A DNA stretch of 64,000 nucleotides, taken from positions 1,674,001 to 1,738,000 of the forward strand of contig CM074706.1 in the NCBI GenBank assembly GCA_037367355.1, written 5' to 3'. This stretch comes from Neoscytalidium dimidiatum. Lineage: Eukaryota > Ascomycota > Dothideomycetes > Botryosphaeriales > Botryosphaeriaceae. The notes under the pieces are model-generated. The model was not told where the DNA came from. It saw nothing but the letters and a program-made list of their open reading frames with translations, and did not search any database. The position numbers were made by a program, and so were the translations under genes. Below, piece after piece: positions 32,187-44,900 of the stretch. The stretch's first letter is position 1. Each line of letters begins with the position of its first letter.

Positions 32187-33808
32187 TGCGGTTACCCTTC
32201 GGCTACGTCCTGCCCAAGTCAGCCTATGCTGACTTCAAACAGCTCCGATTAGGGATCGAGGTATGGAAGACAACGACATCAAGTGCTAAATGAAAAGCAG
32301 GCAAGAGGCTGTTGCCGCTCCAAAGGTATTTTAAAGGGAATGCTGAATACGAGGACTGCCATCAGCATGAGAGAAATAATCCAGGTGTACCTTGAGAAGC
32401 ATGCAGTTTTCGGCCCAAGGCTGCGCAAGCGCCGGACAATGCCGACACGGCAACTGATGAGCTGTCGTAGTTGTGGTGTTTCAGAATTTTCCAGGCCTCC
32501 TTCCAGAATGCGAGAGGCCTGACTCGAAAACGCAATGGCCTCGGCCGCGTTTCAATTCCCCATATTTGCAGTGCAGATGCTGCTCAAGAGCTACATATCC
32601 ATTGTTTTTAATTTCAGATACCGGAGTAAACGGAGTGACAACTTTGAGCTTATCTGCGTTTACTAAGCGATCAATTCCGTGGGTGATCGCGGTGATCCGA
32701 TGACCAGATCTTATGCGGGTTATGGAGTTACTTCGGCCTGTTGTGGGACGCCTTGTAGAGCCATGACTAGAATGCCACACTACGAGGCTTAGACAACTGT
32801 TGAATGTGCCAATACTTTGCTTGACGCATCCCTAATTGGCGCACGATTAAGACCCCTTACCGTCTCGTCATGAATGAGCTGCAAATTGTGTCAATCCTGG
32901 CCCGTAGATTGCTGCAGCACTCGGTCAGTAATGTTTGTCAAAATGCTCTCAAACCTCTTGAATCTTTCAATCGTCTCCTTAGGTGAGATATGCCCATGCG
33001 TTGGCGCTAGTGTTCGCCTTTAGAAACAGCATCATCTTAATGAATTGCGGCTTCATATTCCACCCAATTGGACTTGTTTTATATCTGAGAAGAGAAGTTA
33101 AAATCGCGATTCAATGGAGTCAAAATAACGAAGAACGATTTGAAATGCGAAGATATCCGAGGACGAAGTAAATGAGGCTGTGGATTGAAGTGTTTTCAGG
33201 TGGTTGAAGTGGAGTACAATCAGCCCATTAAATCAGCCAATCAAAACCCCCGCACGCCGCAGACGCCCGACGAATAGTCACTTAATCTCCAACCTCTCAA
33301 GGAGATTCTACAAATATGGGAAAGGTGGTCTCCTGGCCGAGCCAGGCCTACTGCGGCTTCTGAAATCAGCAAGAGCGTGTCAGGTCAGGTGTTTTCTTCT
33401 CTCGGCTTCCAAGCATTGATCGCGGACTGCTCTCTCGGTTTACGCCTCCGCCACCAGCTTGACACTCATCGTAAACTTCCTGTTTCATCGCGGCTGTAAA
33501 GAACATATTGAAACACAAGGGATTTATTAGTTTCAACATCCCGTGTAGTCAACCACCTCGTGTAATTAGGAAAGGCTCTATCAAACCATGTACCCGGCCA
33601 TTTTGAGGACCATCACAGTGCCGGCCAGCCGTGCCAGACAACCACCTGCTCAGTTTCTCATCACCGTTACTTACTTTGTTGCCACCATCCAAGACATACC
33701 ACCTGATCCATCTTGTTGTCGCACCGATCCAAGCATGGCTTTGTAAATAGTCACGATGAATCCTCTTCTCCCTTCAACTATGTCCACTACAAAGCCGATT
33801 CAGCCACT
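32187..33808. other. intergenic region with repeat copy 2
   Basis: About 1.6 kb between the MFS start and the 3' end of the DUF7708 gene. No credible gene. It holds the second copy of the dispersed element at about 33223-33275 and the one-mismatch G box at about 32712. Confidence 0.5.
33223..33275 (+). repeat. about 50-nt dispersed element, copy 2 (intergenic)
   Basis: Plus-strand CAGCCAATCAAAACCC followed by CCGCACGCCGCAGACGCC and CGACGA. It is nearly identical to the minus-strand block in the third intron of SDR 1 at 12471-12520. No open frame or hairpin is evident around it. Confidence 0.7.
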
Positions 33809-36035
33809 TCACCCTTCCAATTCTCTAAACATACGCTCATCGCTCTGTGCCCACGCCATTCGCGGTAAAACACCTACTTCTAGAATCAAATCTTTTTTCT
33901 CATAGTACGACCCTTTCTCGCCAGTCACGATCCTATTCTCAAAAGCTCCCCTGATCACGTCCGTCCCGGGCGTGCTTGTGAACAGTACTTTCACAGAAGC
34001 AGGCGCGTTTGTATCATCTGTGAGCCGCAGCAAACCAGAAAGAACAAGCAGCGCCTCCGCAAACTCGTCGCGCTCGAGGAACACCACACCGTCGATGATG
34101 AACACGACTGTTATAGTCCTAGGTATGCGGCGTAGTAATGCTCCAAGCAACTTGGTCAGCTCACCGGGGCCGGCATCTGGCAGTGTCGCAAAGTCCACCT
34201 CCTGGTCTAAATACCGTGTATCAAAGGTGTGCTGGCGCAGCAGTTGGTCAATCAGGCTGGCCACTATGGCACGAGCACCTTCGGCGGCGTAGCTAGTGGG
34301 GCCGACGGCCTCGATGCGGCATCCAGCGAACCAGACAGCCGACAGGAACGAAGTTCCTCTTGCTCGCAACGCTTGGGTCATTGTGGTGCAGAAGGCTGAC
34401 AGCGCGGATATTCCTGCGACCGTTTCGCGCGGAGGTTTAACGGTCCATTGCACGAGCAGCCGGGTTGAGCCGGGCGACACCATCCATTCGCGAAAGAGAG
34501 CTTTGCTAACGATTTGCTCAACTTGCACAAGCTGTTGCGCTCCCAGATGCACCCTCCTTTCTGCGGTGAAGGCGGCATCGACAAGGTCAAGATCTTGACT
34601 GTTGAGGAGTCTCCGCAGAGCGTCTTGGTTCATGTACGACTCTCTCGCTGGTAGCTGTGCTTGGTTGGATGGTGGTGGTGGTGGTGGTGGTGGCGGTGAA
34701 GGGGTTAATCTACTTCGTTCTAGCATTCCGTTCATAACGTGGAGGTATTGAGTTGCGCTGCTGAGCTGCTGTTGGGTGCTGCTAAGTGCTGCAGAAAGGC
34801 GCGCTGCTTCCATCTCACTTTGTTTTTTATGTTCATCCATCAGTCTAAAAATGGAATTAAGCATATCCATGCTGACTTCATGGTGTTCTTGCTGTTCGTA
34901 TCGTGATTGTATTTGCCCTTCAAGTATCTGCTCCGAGAGCTTTTGCGTTTCGTGAGAATCTTGAGTGCGACGACAATAGTGTTAACAAAAGAAGGGAGGA
35001 ATACGTAAGTACGACTTAGGTGCGACCTACATATATAAAACTCATGTATGTGTGATTTTGCAGCTTCCGTCATCAGGCTTTTGGACTTTTCTCCGATCCT
35101 GTCGAGGCTTTGCATCAGACTTTCCTCATAATCTCCTCCGGTAGCAAAGGCTCTTCCTGCTCTCAATACTTTCCACCGCAATGATTCAGCATTGTCATAG
35201 TAGAATCCTGCGGATCAGTAAATTGCGACTTACACTCGTTTCTTATGAAAAACCCAATGACTCGCTCGACTGCTTCTAATGCTGTGACTGTTAGGTCAAT
35301 AGAGGAGTTTCGGATATGCTCGTCATTTGGAAATGTCGCCAGGAATAGCTCGACATCCGAAAATATTGGAATAATGCTGTCAAATCCTCGAAGGGCTCGA
35401 TTCCGCACGGTTGCAGCAGTCTTGATCGCCTGCATAACGCTCACAATTAGATGTTCTTTTGATCAGCCAAATGGATGAGAGCCTTACATTTAAAATGACT
35501 TCCACGGACCCCAGCACAGGCGTGGCGTAAGGGTCGTTTGGAGTTAACTTTGCTGCTGGACCAATACTGTCGGCAACTTTCCGTCTCACTTTTCGTACCC
35601 ATCCTACCGCTCCGCCCTCCTGCTGGTGTTTTGTTCGTGCTTCCTCCAGCACGTCGTAAACAGAGTCCCAATCCAGCTTGTCTCGGATGTCATACCCAGT
35701 CTTACTTCGGCCTTTCGGCTGCGGCGTCGAGTAGAATTTGATCATTGCTTCTGGGAAGATGCCATTCCATAAGCTTTTACGTCTGTCCAAGCTGGTCTTG
35801 GAGGCAGATTAGCCTGGGCAGGAGGGCCCATTAGGGTGTTGGATACGACTGTCATGCCATATCTTTGCGTCGACGTGAGGGCTTGGTTGTTGGGTACGAA
35901 CTCTCCAGACATGGCGTCGTAGTGCACCGGAGGGTTCACAAAGGTAGGGTGATACTTTGGCAGCCGGTGTTCAATGAAGTCGACGGTCACTGGTCGGCGT
36001 ACTAGGCTCGGCACGGACGAGTTGGAATCCCCCAT
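33809..36035 (-). CDS. DUF7708-type protein, STAND/NLR-like but without P-loop
   Basis: Minus-strand exons 36035-35847, 35796-35488, 35429-35234, 35168-35031 and 34959-33809 close in phase and give 660 residues. The N-terminal half contains WNGIFPEAMIKFY, GWVRKVRRKVADS, ATPVLGSVEVILN, GFDSIIPIFSDVE and EAAKSHIHEFYIYS, the pattern I know from fungal DUF7708 proteins often fused to NACHT. A coiled-coil (SSTQQQL) and a run of nine prolines encoded by GGT/ACC repeats (about 34670-34695 on the plus strand) follow. The C-terminal half has FREWMVSPGSTRLLVQW, where an NLR would have a P-loop, and a Walker-B-like TVVFIIDGVVF, so NTP binding is doubtful. Intron 1 uses a weak GTATCC donor. Role unknown; signalling or incompatibility is only inferred from the family. 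Confidence 0.8.
34670..34695. repeat. GGT trinucleotide repeat (polyproline on the minus strand)
   Basis: About nine GGT units (with a GGC at the end) inside the DUF7708 gene. On the coding strand they give an uninterrupted proline run that is likely length-variable. Confidence 0.85.
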
Positions 36036-37065
36036 CGCCGGCGCGAAGACGCAGCAGCTGAAGACTCGGTCACTAGTGATCAGTCGATGAGATTATTTAA
36101 ATTAGAGCAACATAATAGTATACCTTTGGCAACGGCGAGAACTTCTGCTTTTCTCTTGCAGCCTTCTCAGTGAATGCCTCAGCGAACCTTACAGAAAAAA
36201 AGATCGAAGCCACGGTATCCGCACTTATCGCGGAAGTGGAGAACCCTTCATGGCTTACGTGAGAAAGAATCGATACTCTGCGGGGCTTTTAGGCAGCGAT
36301 GTTGATCTGCTGGCATGATCATATAGGATCTCCAATAGAACTGTGTTACGATTCAAAGAGAGAAGGTCGAGGTGGAGAGGGTGGGTGGCGGGCTGGAGGT
36401 TATGCAAGATACAACGCACGGCACACTCAGCTGCAGTCTCGTGTAGCACAGATTGGCTTGTAAGTGAGCTGCACCAACGCCTCAAACCGCTTCCGGTAAG
36501 GATTGCCGTGGGCGCGTTCGAGCTGACATGTAGTATTTATGAAGGCAACGACCTTTAGTAGGTTTTTGACATAGCGACACTTTGAAGGATTGAGAAAGAG
36601 TCCCTACACGTGTGAGCTAATACATGGAAGTATTGCTGTAAGGATACTTTCGAAGAGGCAGATAAGTCTGCTGCCTCGTCGCGGAGATAGACGTCGCCCC
36701 CACAGGTTCCGGCGCTGACAGGAGACATGCATGCAGTCGCAGGATTACATGGCGTTCAGCCCCTGCTCAATCGATAATCAAGTTCTCGTCCTAACTGGAT
36801 GAACTCAACAGGGCTTGTACATACCTTGTCATGAACATTGTTTAAGAGCCAAGGTCTTCGCTTTGTGAGATAATTTCACAGCCTTACGCTTCATGTACCA
36901 ACCAACATAACCCCGACTAAAGAGGAATGCGACATGCTTTCTGAGTCTTCTCCCTAGCTCGTTTCCGAATCCACAGCACTCTACGCCAAGTAGGCCTGCT
37001 CTTCCTCCAATTCGTTGCCATTTTGCCTTTTGCAGACTTTTGCACCTGAAGGAGGGCTGGTCCCA
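36036..37065. other. divergent intergenic region
   Basis: About 1 kb between the divergent starts of the DUF7708 gene and the AAA+ ATPase gene. It contains only short frames. A TTTTGCAG just before 37036 could be an acceptor of an upstream non-coding or short 5' exon of the ATPase gene. Confidence 0.45.
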
Positions 37066-40000
37066 ATGGAGTCCCTCTCTCACAACATGATCACTGCGGA
37101 GACCAGTGGGTCTGAAACTCTCATCAACACCCCAAACAATCCTACTGCGCCAGCCTCAAGCATCAACCAAGACAACCTGCACTACGCGGGGGAAACTATT
37201 GACGTTGGTGCGAAACCAGTTGATGATGACCAGAGGAACACGACATGCAGTGGAGCCAGCTTTGCCGACGAGATTCAAGCTCTGAAGACGAAAATTCTAG
37301 AGCTTGAGCGACAAAGTGGAACTGACACGTCAGGGCTAGGACAAGGACCCCCAAATTCCCAACTGGATGATGATTTTGAACAATATAAGCGCATGGAAGC
37401 ATGTCTCTATAAGCATCGAAAGGAGTGGGAAAAGCAAATTGGACCTGGTAATTGGAGGCTTCTACCATTCCAAAACTTCATTTGGGGGCCAGCTCGCCTT
37501 GGAAAGCAGGCGTGGAAGATCTCCCACGATCGTGCCTATCCCAGGCCAAATCCATTTGACCCCTCTCATGACTGTACAGCTAACCAAGATGAGACGGAGG
37601 CTGGCGGTGATGATGAATACGACCGCGTTACTGACTACGGCAACCGTCGCGAGTGGCTTCGTAAGAACTTCGAGTGGGAAATGGATCGTCTTTACTTGGT
37701 CGAAGAGATGGAACGCCGGAAGAAAGACGAAATAGCTAAGAGACAGCTCAAACGTGAGCAGCAAACGGCTGAGACTGAGGCGAAATCCGAACGCGAAGCT
37801 TCTCAATTTTCGGCAGACGAGAAGCCCAAAACAGAAGAGGACCCTCCGGCCTGCCCGGAGCCCAAGGTCAACCGGGTCGAATGGCCCTTGTTCAAGCTGC
37901 TCTATAAGGAAGCAGAGGAAGACGCATGTGTCATCGACATTCTCATAGGGGAACCAATCATTACGGACGATGTCGATAGTTATCAACTCTGGTATGGTTC
38001 TTCCAACCACCAAATTCACAAACCAGAGAGACCCCAAGATCGAAGAACTCTTCAATCATTCGAGCCTGGACAGGGGCCACTCCCCGAGAGGATCCGAATT
38101 CATTCTAGGATTCTTCTTGAGATTTTATCCACTATTGCCGGTGGGAACGATAGGTCATTGAAGTCGTCGCGTGAGAGAGTCGTTCTGATCAGGCCCTTTA
38201 AACTTTTGCTTCATTGTTAACAAGCGTTGCGAGACTGGTGTTCTGCATTGGAGAGGAAGTTCGAGCATGTCTCAAGCTCGGCAGCGAGCGAAACGCGAGT
38301 GGTAAATGACCCAGGCTCTATTACCGCGGGGGCAACGATGGAGGAGCAGCAAGCAGATGTGAATGTGGATGAAGAACAGGACTCGCCAGAAGACAAGGAA
38401 GACGGTACAAAATCACCCGAAGCTTTGAAGTACTTGAGATGCCTTCTCGGATTTCTAGACACCGATATTGAGACTAAGAGGGCATTTTTAAGCAGCTCCA
38501 TGTGTCGGAAGATTTTCTTCTCCGATCTATGGCACCTTTTTCGTCCAGGAATGGAAGTGATCGGTAGGGATGGCAAGCAGGCCTATCGGGTCATTGAAGT
38601 GACCAGCGCCAAACACCGCGTGACCCCTGCCTGGCATAGATTCTACAACATCTCGGGCGATAAGCATGACTACACGCCCTTCAGCATCACATGTGTCTAT
38701 ATCGATTTCGATGGGAAGAACCTTGGACCCGTACAGGAAATATTCGACTTCAAGAGATTTGACGACGAGCGGGATGTCACTTCTTTAGAGGTTTACCCAC
38801 TCCGTTTTCATCCTGTCAGACAATCCGAATTCAGTCGCTGGGAGTGGGAAGAGACTTCATCGCTTCCAGAGTCTGAAAGGTATCGGCAGAAACTTCTGAA
38901 CCGGGGCCGCAAATTCCTCAATGTGGCCGCAGTAAAGCATATGTATTATGCTGGGCCGACGCTAGATGTGCAGGACGACGTGGAGAGTCAAGTGGTCATA
39001 GACTTCGAAACTGCATTTGCTATGGAAGACAACGCCCGGAAAGGATGGAAGCCTGAGCTGACAGCACTAGTTGGGAATGCTCCCACCGCTGGAAGCGAAA
39101 CAAGTAGCGAGTATGTTGTACGGAGAGATTGTGAAGCAGAGTGTTGCCGACAAGAGAATGTGTGCGACGATACGTTTGTGGATGAGAAACAGAAGGAGGA
39201 TTATGTCAATAATCTCCTACCCAAGGGGACCGTCGTCAACGATCAACCCTCCATTGCCGTTATTCCAAGGCCCTTGAGAGAGCTGCGACCAGACACGGAT
39301 GATTATTCCGACGTCTCGGACGACGAGCTCGTTATCATGTCATATCGTGTCTTTGGGTTCGTCCTGCGCAGCAGAAAGTGGGGTAAGTTATATTCTACCG
39401 TCCTTTCAATCGAACATCTTCTTGCCGTACTTACTTGGGCTTGAACCAGCTAAACTGGATTTGTCTTATCTGACCGATGTTCACCTACCGGATATCCCGA
39501 ACATAAGTGCAGAAGATGGAATTTCAGAAAGCGACGTGAAAGCCAAAGAGCCTGTGACTGCTTTTGATCGACTTGCTCTCCAGGATGGCCATCGGGATAT
39601 GATCGTTTCACTAATTGCCCAACATTTCCGAGATAAAAAGTCAAAAATTGATCAAAGGGAAGAGTTTGACATTGTGAGAGGAAAGGGTATGACGAAATGC
39701 CCCCCAAGAACGTTGATGGAATATTATACTGATACAGACGACAGGGAAGGGGTTGATATTACTTCTTCATGGGGCTCCTGGAGTTGGTAAAACGTCTACG
39801 GCGGGTCAGTTCACGTGTATAAATCTCTTGATCTCTATGCGCTTACTGATTGCTCCCGGCTTTAGAGGGTGTGGCGGAATTGTTTAAGAAGCCATTGTTC
39901 CAAATTACTTGTGGTGAGTGAACTGGTACTTGCAAAACACCCGATGAATCAATGGTCTCTAACACTTCTTGATGATTTGTCCGTGACCAGGTGACCTTGG

Positions 40001-41480
40001 TACAACCGCATCAGAAGTAGAAACAGCTTTGGAGACCAATTTTGCTCTGGCAAACAGATGGGACTGTATTCTGCTCCTCGACGAAGCCGACGTCTTTCTG
40101 GCAGAGCGGACTAAAGAAGACTTCAAAAGAAACGGACTGGTAGCAGGTCAGCCAGGCACACAATACAGTCGACTACTCCTTGATATCCAGTACTGACAGT
40201 TCATATCAGTGTTTTTGCGAGTTATGGAATACTACGCTGGCATCCTCTTCCTGACAACAAATCGCGTCGGAGACTTTGACGAGGCCGTCACGTCTCGGAT
40301 ACACATCAGTCTTTATTATCCTGAGCTAGATCGGGACAAGACAGTTAGAGTGTTTGAGATTAATCTGGACATGATCCAGGATCGGTTCAAAAAGCGTGGT
40401 CGCGCCATCAAAATCCAGAGACTTAACATCGGCAGCTTCGCGTCGCAGCACTTTGACGACCATCCCCAAGCACGCTGGAACGGGCGGCAAATCCGCAACG
40501 CCTGTCAGACGGCACTGGCGCTCGCCGAGTTCAAAGCGCAGGGTAGTAGCCACAGGGAAATCTTGAGGCCCAACGCTGAGGTCGAGCTAAGCGTAGATCA
40601 CTTCAAGGTTGTGCGTGACGCCTACTTGGAATTCACGAGATATATGAACGAGCTGTTCGGTATCAATGCCACACGTCGTGCCAAAGAGGCTAGACTACGT
40701 GCTGTCTGGAATGACCGAAAGGACCAAAAGGCCATGGCGGAGGGCAGGGGTGCCAGTGCAGTAGACAGGAAAGCGGCTTTCATCTTCGATTCTCAGGCCC
40801 AACCACATCCAAGGCACGGACAACCACCTCGGGTGTCACCGCAGCCGCCCCCTCATCTACAATATCATCCAGGTTTTTACCAAGCAGGCACGCCTCAACA
40901 GCAGCAGCAGCAGCAGCAGCAGCATCAGCAACAACTTCATGGGTACCAAGACTTCGCAACTCCGCAGCCTGGCTACTCCGATCCGACTCACACGCAGATG
41001 CCACTGCACCAGCAGCCCACCCATTCATCTTGGAACAGCCCAGGCGGTGATTTCTTGCCTCCTGCCTTACAAAATTCAGGACAGGTGCCCAGCCAGACTG
41101 CCGTGCCGCGGCAAGCACCGGCGACGCCCACGCCACCGCAGCGACATCCTCAGCACCATGTGCAACACGCCAGTCAACCGTGGTTCCGTCAGGGCATTGA
41201 GGGGATGTACGAACGCGGTCGGGAAGGCCCTGCGCAAATAACGCAGCAGAATTATCCGCCAAGCGTAGGCGTCGGTCCAGCTCCAGACCAAACCGCTTCT
41301 TCAGGGAAGCAGTGGATGGACAGTCAGGTGCGGGCCAGCAGGCGCAGGACTGAGATATTCCTGAGTGGCCTGTGTTCTCGTTCATTTTCCTTTCGTTTCT
41401 GCTTTCTCCGCTTACTCTTTTCGGCTTGCCCACTCACGTCGACTTTTTTTCTATTCTCAGCTGGAATGTTGCTTGCTTAA
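37066..41480 (+). CDS. large AAA+ ATPase of the DUF7025 family, interrupted by one in-frame stop
   Basis: Exons 37066..39382, 39450..39686, 39745..39804, 39866..39913, 39991..40146 and 40210..41480 close in phase. They would encode about 1361 residues except for a TAA at 38218..38220 between KLLLHC and QALRDWC. Domains: a coiled/charged N-terminus; a DUF7025-like region (YRVIEVTSAKHRV, FSITCVYIDFDG); and an AAA+ core with Walker A HGAPGVGKTST, Walker B CILLLDEADVF, sensor-1 LTTNR and arginine finger SRIHIS. A Gln/Pro-rich tail includes a CAG repeat. Homology clearly spans both sides of the stop, and no intron can remove it. A shorter protein from ATG 38338 would keep DUF7025 and AAA. The cellular role of this family is not established. 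The C-terminal end (after about 41325) may be spliced differently. Confidence 0.75.
40898..40923 (+). repeat. CAG trinucleotide repeat (polyglutamine)
   Basis: Roughly nine CAG units in the Q/P-rich C-terminal tail of the AAA+ ATPase, encoding a glutamine run continued by HQQQ. Confidence 0.85.
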
Positions 41481-41961
41481 TAGCTTGGGAGTATTTATTG
41501 GACAATTCATCCTCCTGCTTCCAAAGGAGCCGGGGGGAAAATAAAACCTCTTTGCATTCGCATTTCTCAAGACCGACGCCCAATTAGTCTCATACCTTGA
41601 TGCTTGATGCTCCGTGCGGCCTTGTACGAGACATCGCACTCCGCCACAACCGGTCATTGAAAAATCCGGATCTCGTTACTGCTGCCAAAGGTCCACGAAG
41701 ACGACACACACAGTCGCCCTGCCTACCCGCCCACGTCCCTCTTGCGTTCCCACGTCACGCATGACCAGCGTCCGCAGTCGGCGATCCGCCGCGGCCGCAG
41801 CACCGACCGTCCGGGACGGAGCGGTCCCAGCAAGCGAACGACCTTCCCGTTGCGTCAACGCCGCCCTGAGTCACGAGGAACGCCCACCAACGTGGCAAGT
41901 TCTGGAGCGCGTCCGATTGGACGGCCGGAAACGGGCAGACGAATGGAAGCCGGCCGGAGTC

Positions 41962-41999
<38 letters not shown>

Positions 42000-44900
42000 C
42001 CAGGGCGAAGCACGTGGGGAGGGGATGTTGGTGCTTCATTTGTGGGCTCTTTCTTTCGCGTTTTGATTGTCGATGTCAATTAGAATGCGGATCAAGGCGG
42101 GCGCAGGTGCGCTATTGCTGTATACTGCACGTCGCTCTGACCGGCGACATGTGGACGATGAGCGCCCTGCGGCGGCGACGGCCCTGCGCAAATTTCGGCG
42201 TGTTCGAGCTGGTTCGACCTGACGTCGTGGGTGCAAGGGGCGCGCCGGCGCCACAGCCGTCTGCTACACGCGCCGCAGCGTTTCAGAGTCGGGCACGCGG
42301 CCATGTACGCAGGTGCTCGCAATCAGTTCACCGGGCTCCTGGGCCGGTCGTAGGTTTCTCTGCGATCCCGTTATAGGTATTCTGCGGTCATGCGCGCGCT
42401 GGTTTACGAGGGGGAGCGAAGATTCAATGAAGGAGATCCATCTTCGCGCCACTGAATATCGACTGGCGGGGGAGTTTGTTGCCTTAGAAGTGCTTCAACA
42501 GGGCAAAGCGACCGCTCCGTCAGAAACGGGTTTTGGACGGATCCTTCATGCACGAAGAGCCGCAAGGCAGGAGACGAGAATCGGCCCTGCTGGGTATCGC
42601 GTATGCACGCCATTTCCAGCACGCGAGGTGCAAAGTCAAAACACGGTATCAATCGCATTTTATGCTTAACGTGCGGGATTTCGTCATACGGGCGTTGGTG
42701 GAAGGCTGGGCTCGTATAGCGACATGAGTCGTATTGTACGCGGATGAAAGAGGGCGTAGGTGAGTGTCGTGGCGACGGACCAAGAATAAAAGTAATCTTT
42801 CAGAAGATAGCCAGGGAATAGTATACGTCTATACTGACTAGGGTGCGGGCAACGGCCCATGTCTGACATTGACTGCAGGTCGGCGGAGCCGCAGGGGTTC
42901 CAACGGTCACAAGCGTGCCAATACATGATATGTTGCGGCGCAGTTCGTCGCCGGTCGAGTGTGATATTACCGCGCATAAGAAAGAAAATGATCCGGGGTG
43001 ATCCTGGAACGTTGCAGGAGCGATTCGGCGCTGGCGATTGCGCAGTTTCGCTGGTCATCAGCACTAAACCTACGCTAAACAAATCGGCTGCTCCCAAAAG
43101 CGAGCGGATAGCAGCGCTGCTGATTGCGATTGGACAGCCAGGAGATTGAAACGGGCAGATGTACAATGGCAAACAAGCAAAGCACTGCGCTGATCCGGCC
43201 TCCTCGGCGAGGCTGCAAAGTATGGAAGATGAGAGAGCGGACTGACACGAAGTAGGCAATCGAGTTTCTCCGTTCGTCCAGATACGCCGAGGCCCATTCA
43301 CCCTCGGATTTCCCGACGGTTAGGATAACGATCGAGATAGACATGGGTCTCGCCGGTCTGGACTTTCAGCCTGGAGAACATATATCCCCCTGCTGTCTCG
43401 GATCGGATTGTCCTGCTCGAAGCGAGCCGCGGAGTGGGCGAGCGGATGGAAGGGCGGTGCAATGGTCAAGCTGCCGGCCTGGAGACAACGAAGCACGGGG
43501 CAATCAGACGCCGCAGCGCGCGCAGATGAGACAAAAAAAAAAAATCATTAATATGCGCGGGAGCAGCCGAGATGCGAAAGAGCGGAGGGTGACGACCAAG
43601 ACAGTCAGAGCGACGGATTTTCAGGCCAGCAAGGCCAGCGACAATATAATTTGGTAAACCATGTGGTCTTTTACGCGAGAACAACGGGCAGGTCAAGGCT
43701 AAGAAGAGGAAGGCCAAGTGGAACCCGGGCAGAGCGCTCGCCACCACGCCGTTTCACTGCCACGGAGATGCCACCGTTACTCCTCGAACCACACTGGCGT
43801 TGGTCCGTCTCGTTTTCGTTTCCCTTCTCCCCATCTCGCCCAGCCGCTGCGGGTCTCTTTACCTGTCACGGTCGCATCGCACCATCTCCGCTTTTCTTCG
43901 CGCTGGGCTCGACGGCTGGCGCCGGCAGTTGTTCGAAAAGCCGACCGGTGGCTTGCGTGCCGCCGCCCAAAACCCAGTCCCATAAAAGCCATCAGGGAAA
44001 AAAAAAAAAAAAAGAAAGAAGCGCGCGGCCGCGGTTGTTCTTTCCGCGGCCTCGAAGCCTGATCCTCTACGGCGGGCGCGCGTGGCACACTGTGGCGCGC
44101 TGGACGCAGGAGGATCTGCAATCCAATCGGCAAGGCCAGAGATTGAGAGATTGACTCGTGGAGCCCGTGGGGCATGTCGGCTTGTGGGGCCCGTGGCTGG
44201 TTTGATTGTCCCGCCCCCAATCGGCGCTCTCCTTTCACCTGCAGCAAGGCTGATTGGCGGCCGCCCGAGGAGCTGTTGCTGCTTGCGGAACCCGTTCCTG
44301 ACCTCCTTCGGGGCTCTGGAGCCGATGGGGTAATGAAGAGCGGCGGAGGGTGCGGTGGGACAAACAGAAGTATGGATGAGGGGCTCAGTTTTGCTGACAG
44401 CTTGGAGTGGGTGAGGGGTAACTTCGCCGGGTAACATGTCATTGACCTGGTCCCAATCGTCGGGTAGGTTGTCGATGGCCAGCAACCACAGTACGTGCAA
44501 ATTTGGCACGCTTTGTCGAATGTGATTATTCATGGCTACGGTGACTTCTTGCAGTAAGTCTTGGACTACCCTTTGCTTCTCCTAGCTTGGAGTATATCCG
44601 TCGAGCTCACGTTTCCTACCTGCACACCCTATTCCTCCGAGTCAACGTCTTGCAGGCTTCGTCACCAATTCGCAAGAGCAGGAACTTGTCCCTCTCTCTG
44701 CGGCTTTGGCTAGATCTGTCCCAAGCGGCTCAATCACTCTATTGCCAGTCGTGCGGCTGTCATTGGTAACGAGCGACCCCCATAAATGCCCCGAGAGTAG
44801 TGTTTGTACGTACAGGTTCGCTTATCTGACTCGAAGCTGCGCCGTCAGCGGCCATTCGATTGTCCAAGGCATCGAGACAGCCCGAAGAACTCCTCTGACA

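Noticed and set aside
35208..35233. 26-nt intron in the DUF7708 gene
   Set aside because: Too short and would create a split TGA; the longer intron 35169-35233 restores RNELLRAGRAF and the frame.
43777..44533. Two overlapping minus-strand frames of more than 220 codons
   Set aside because: They overlap each other in different frames, read through a 16-A tract as poly-Phe, and show no recognisable domain.
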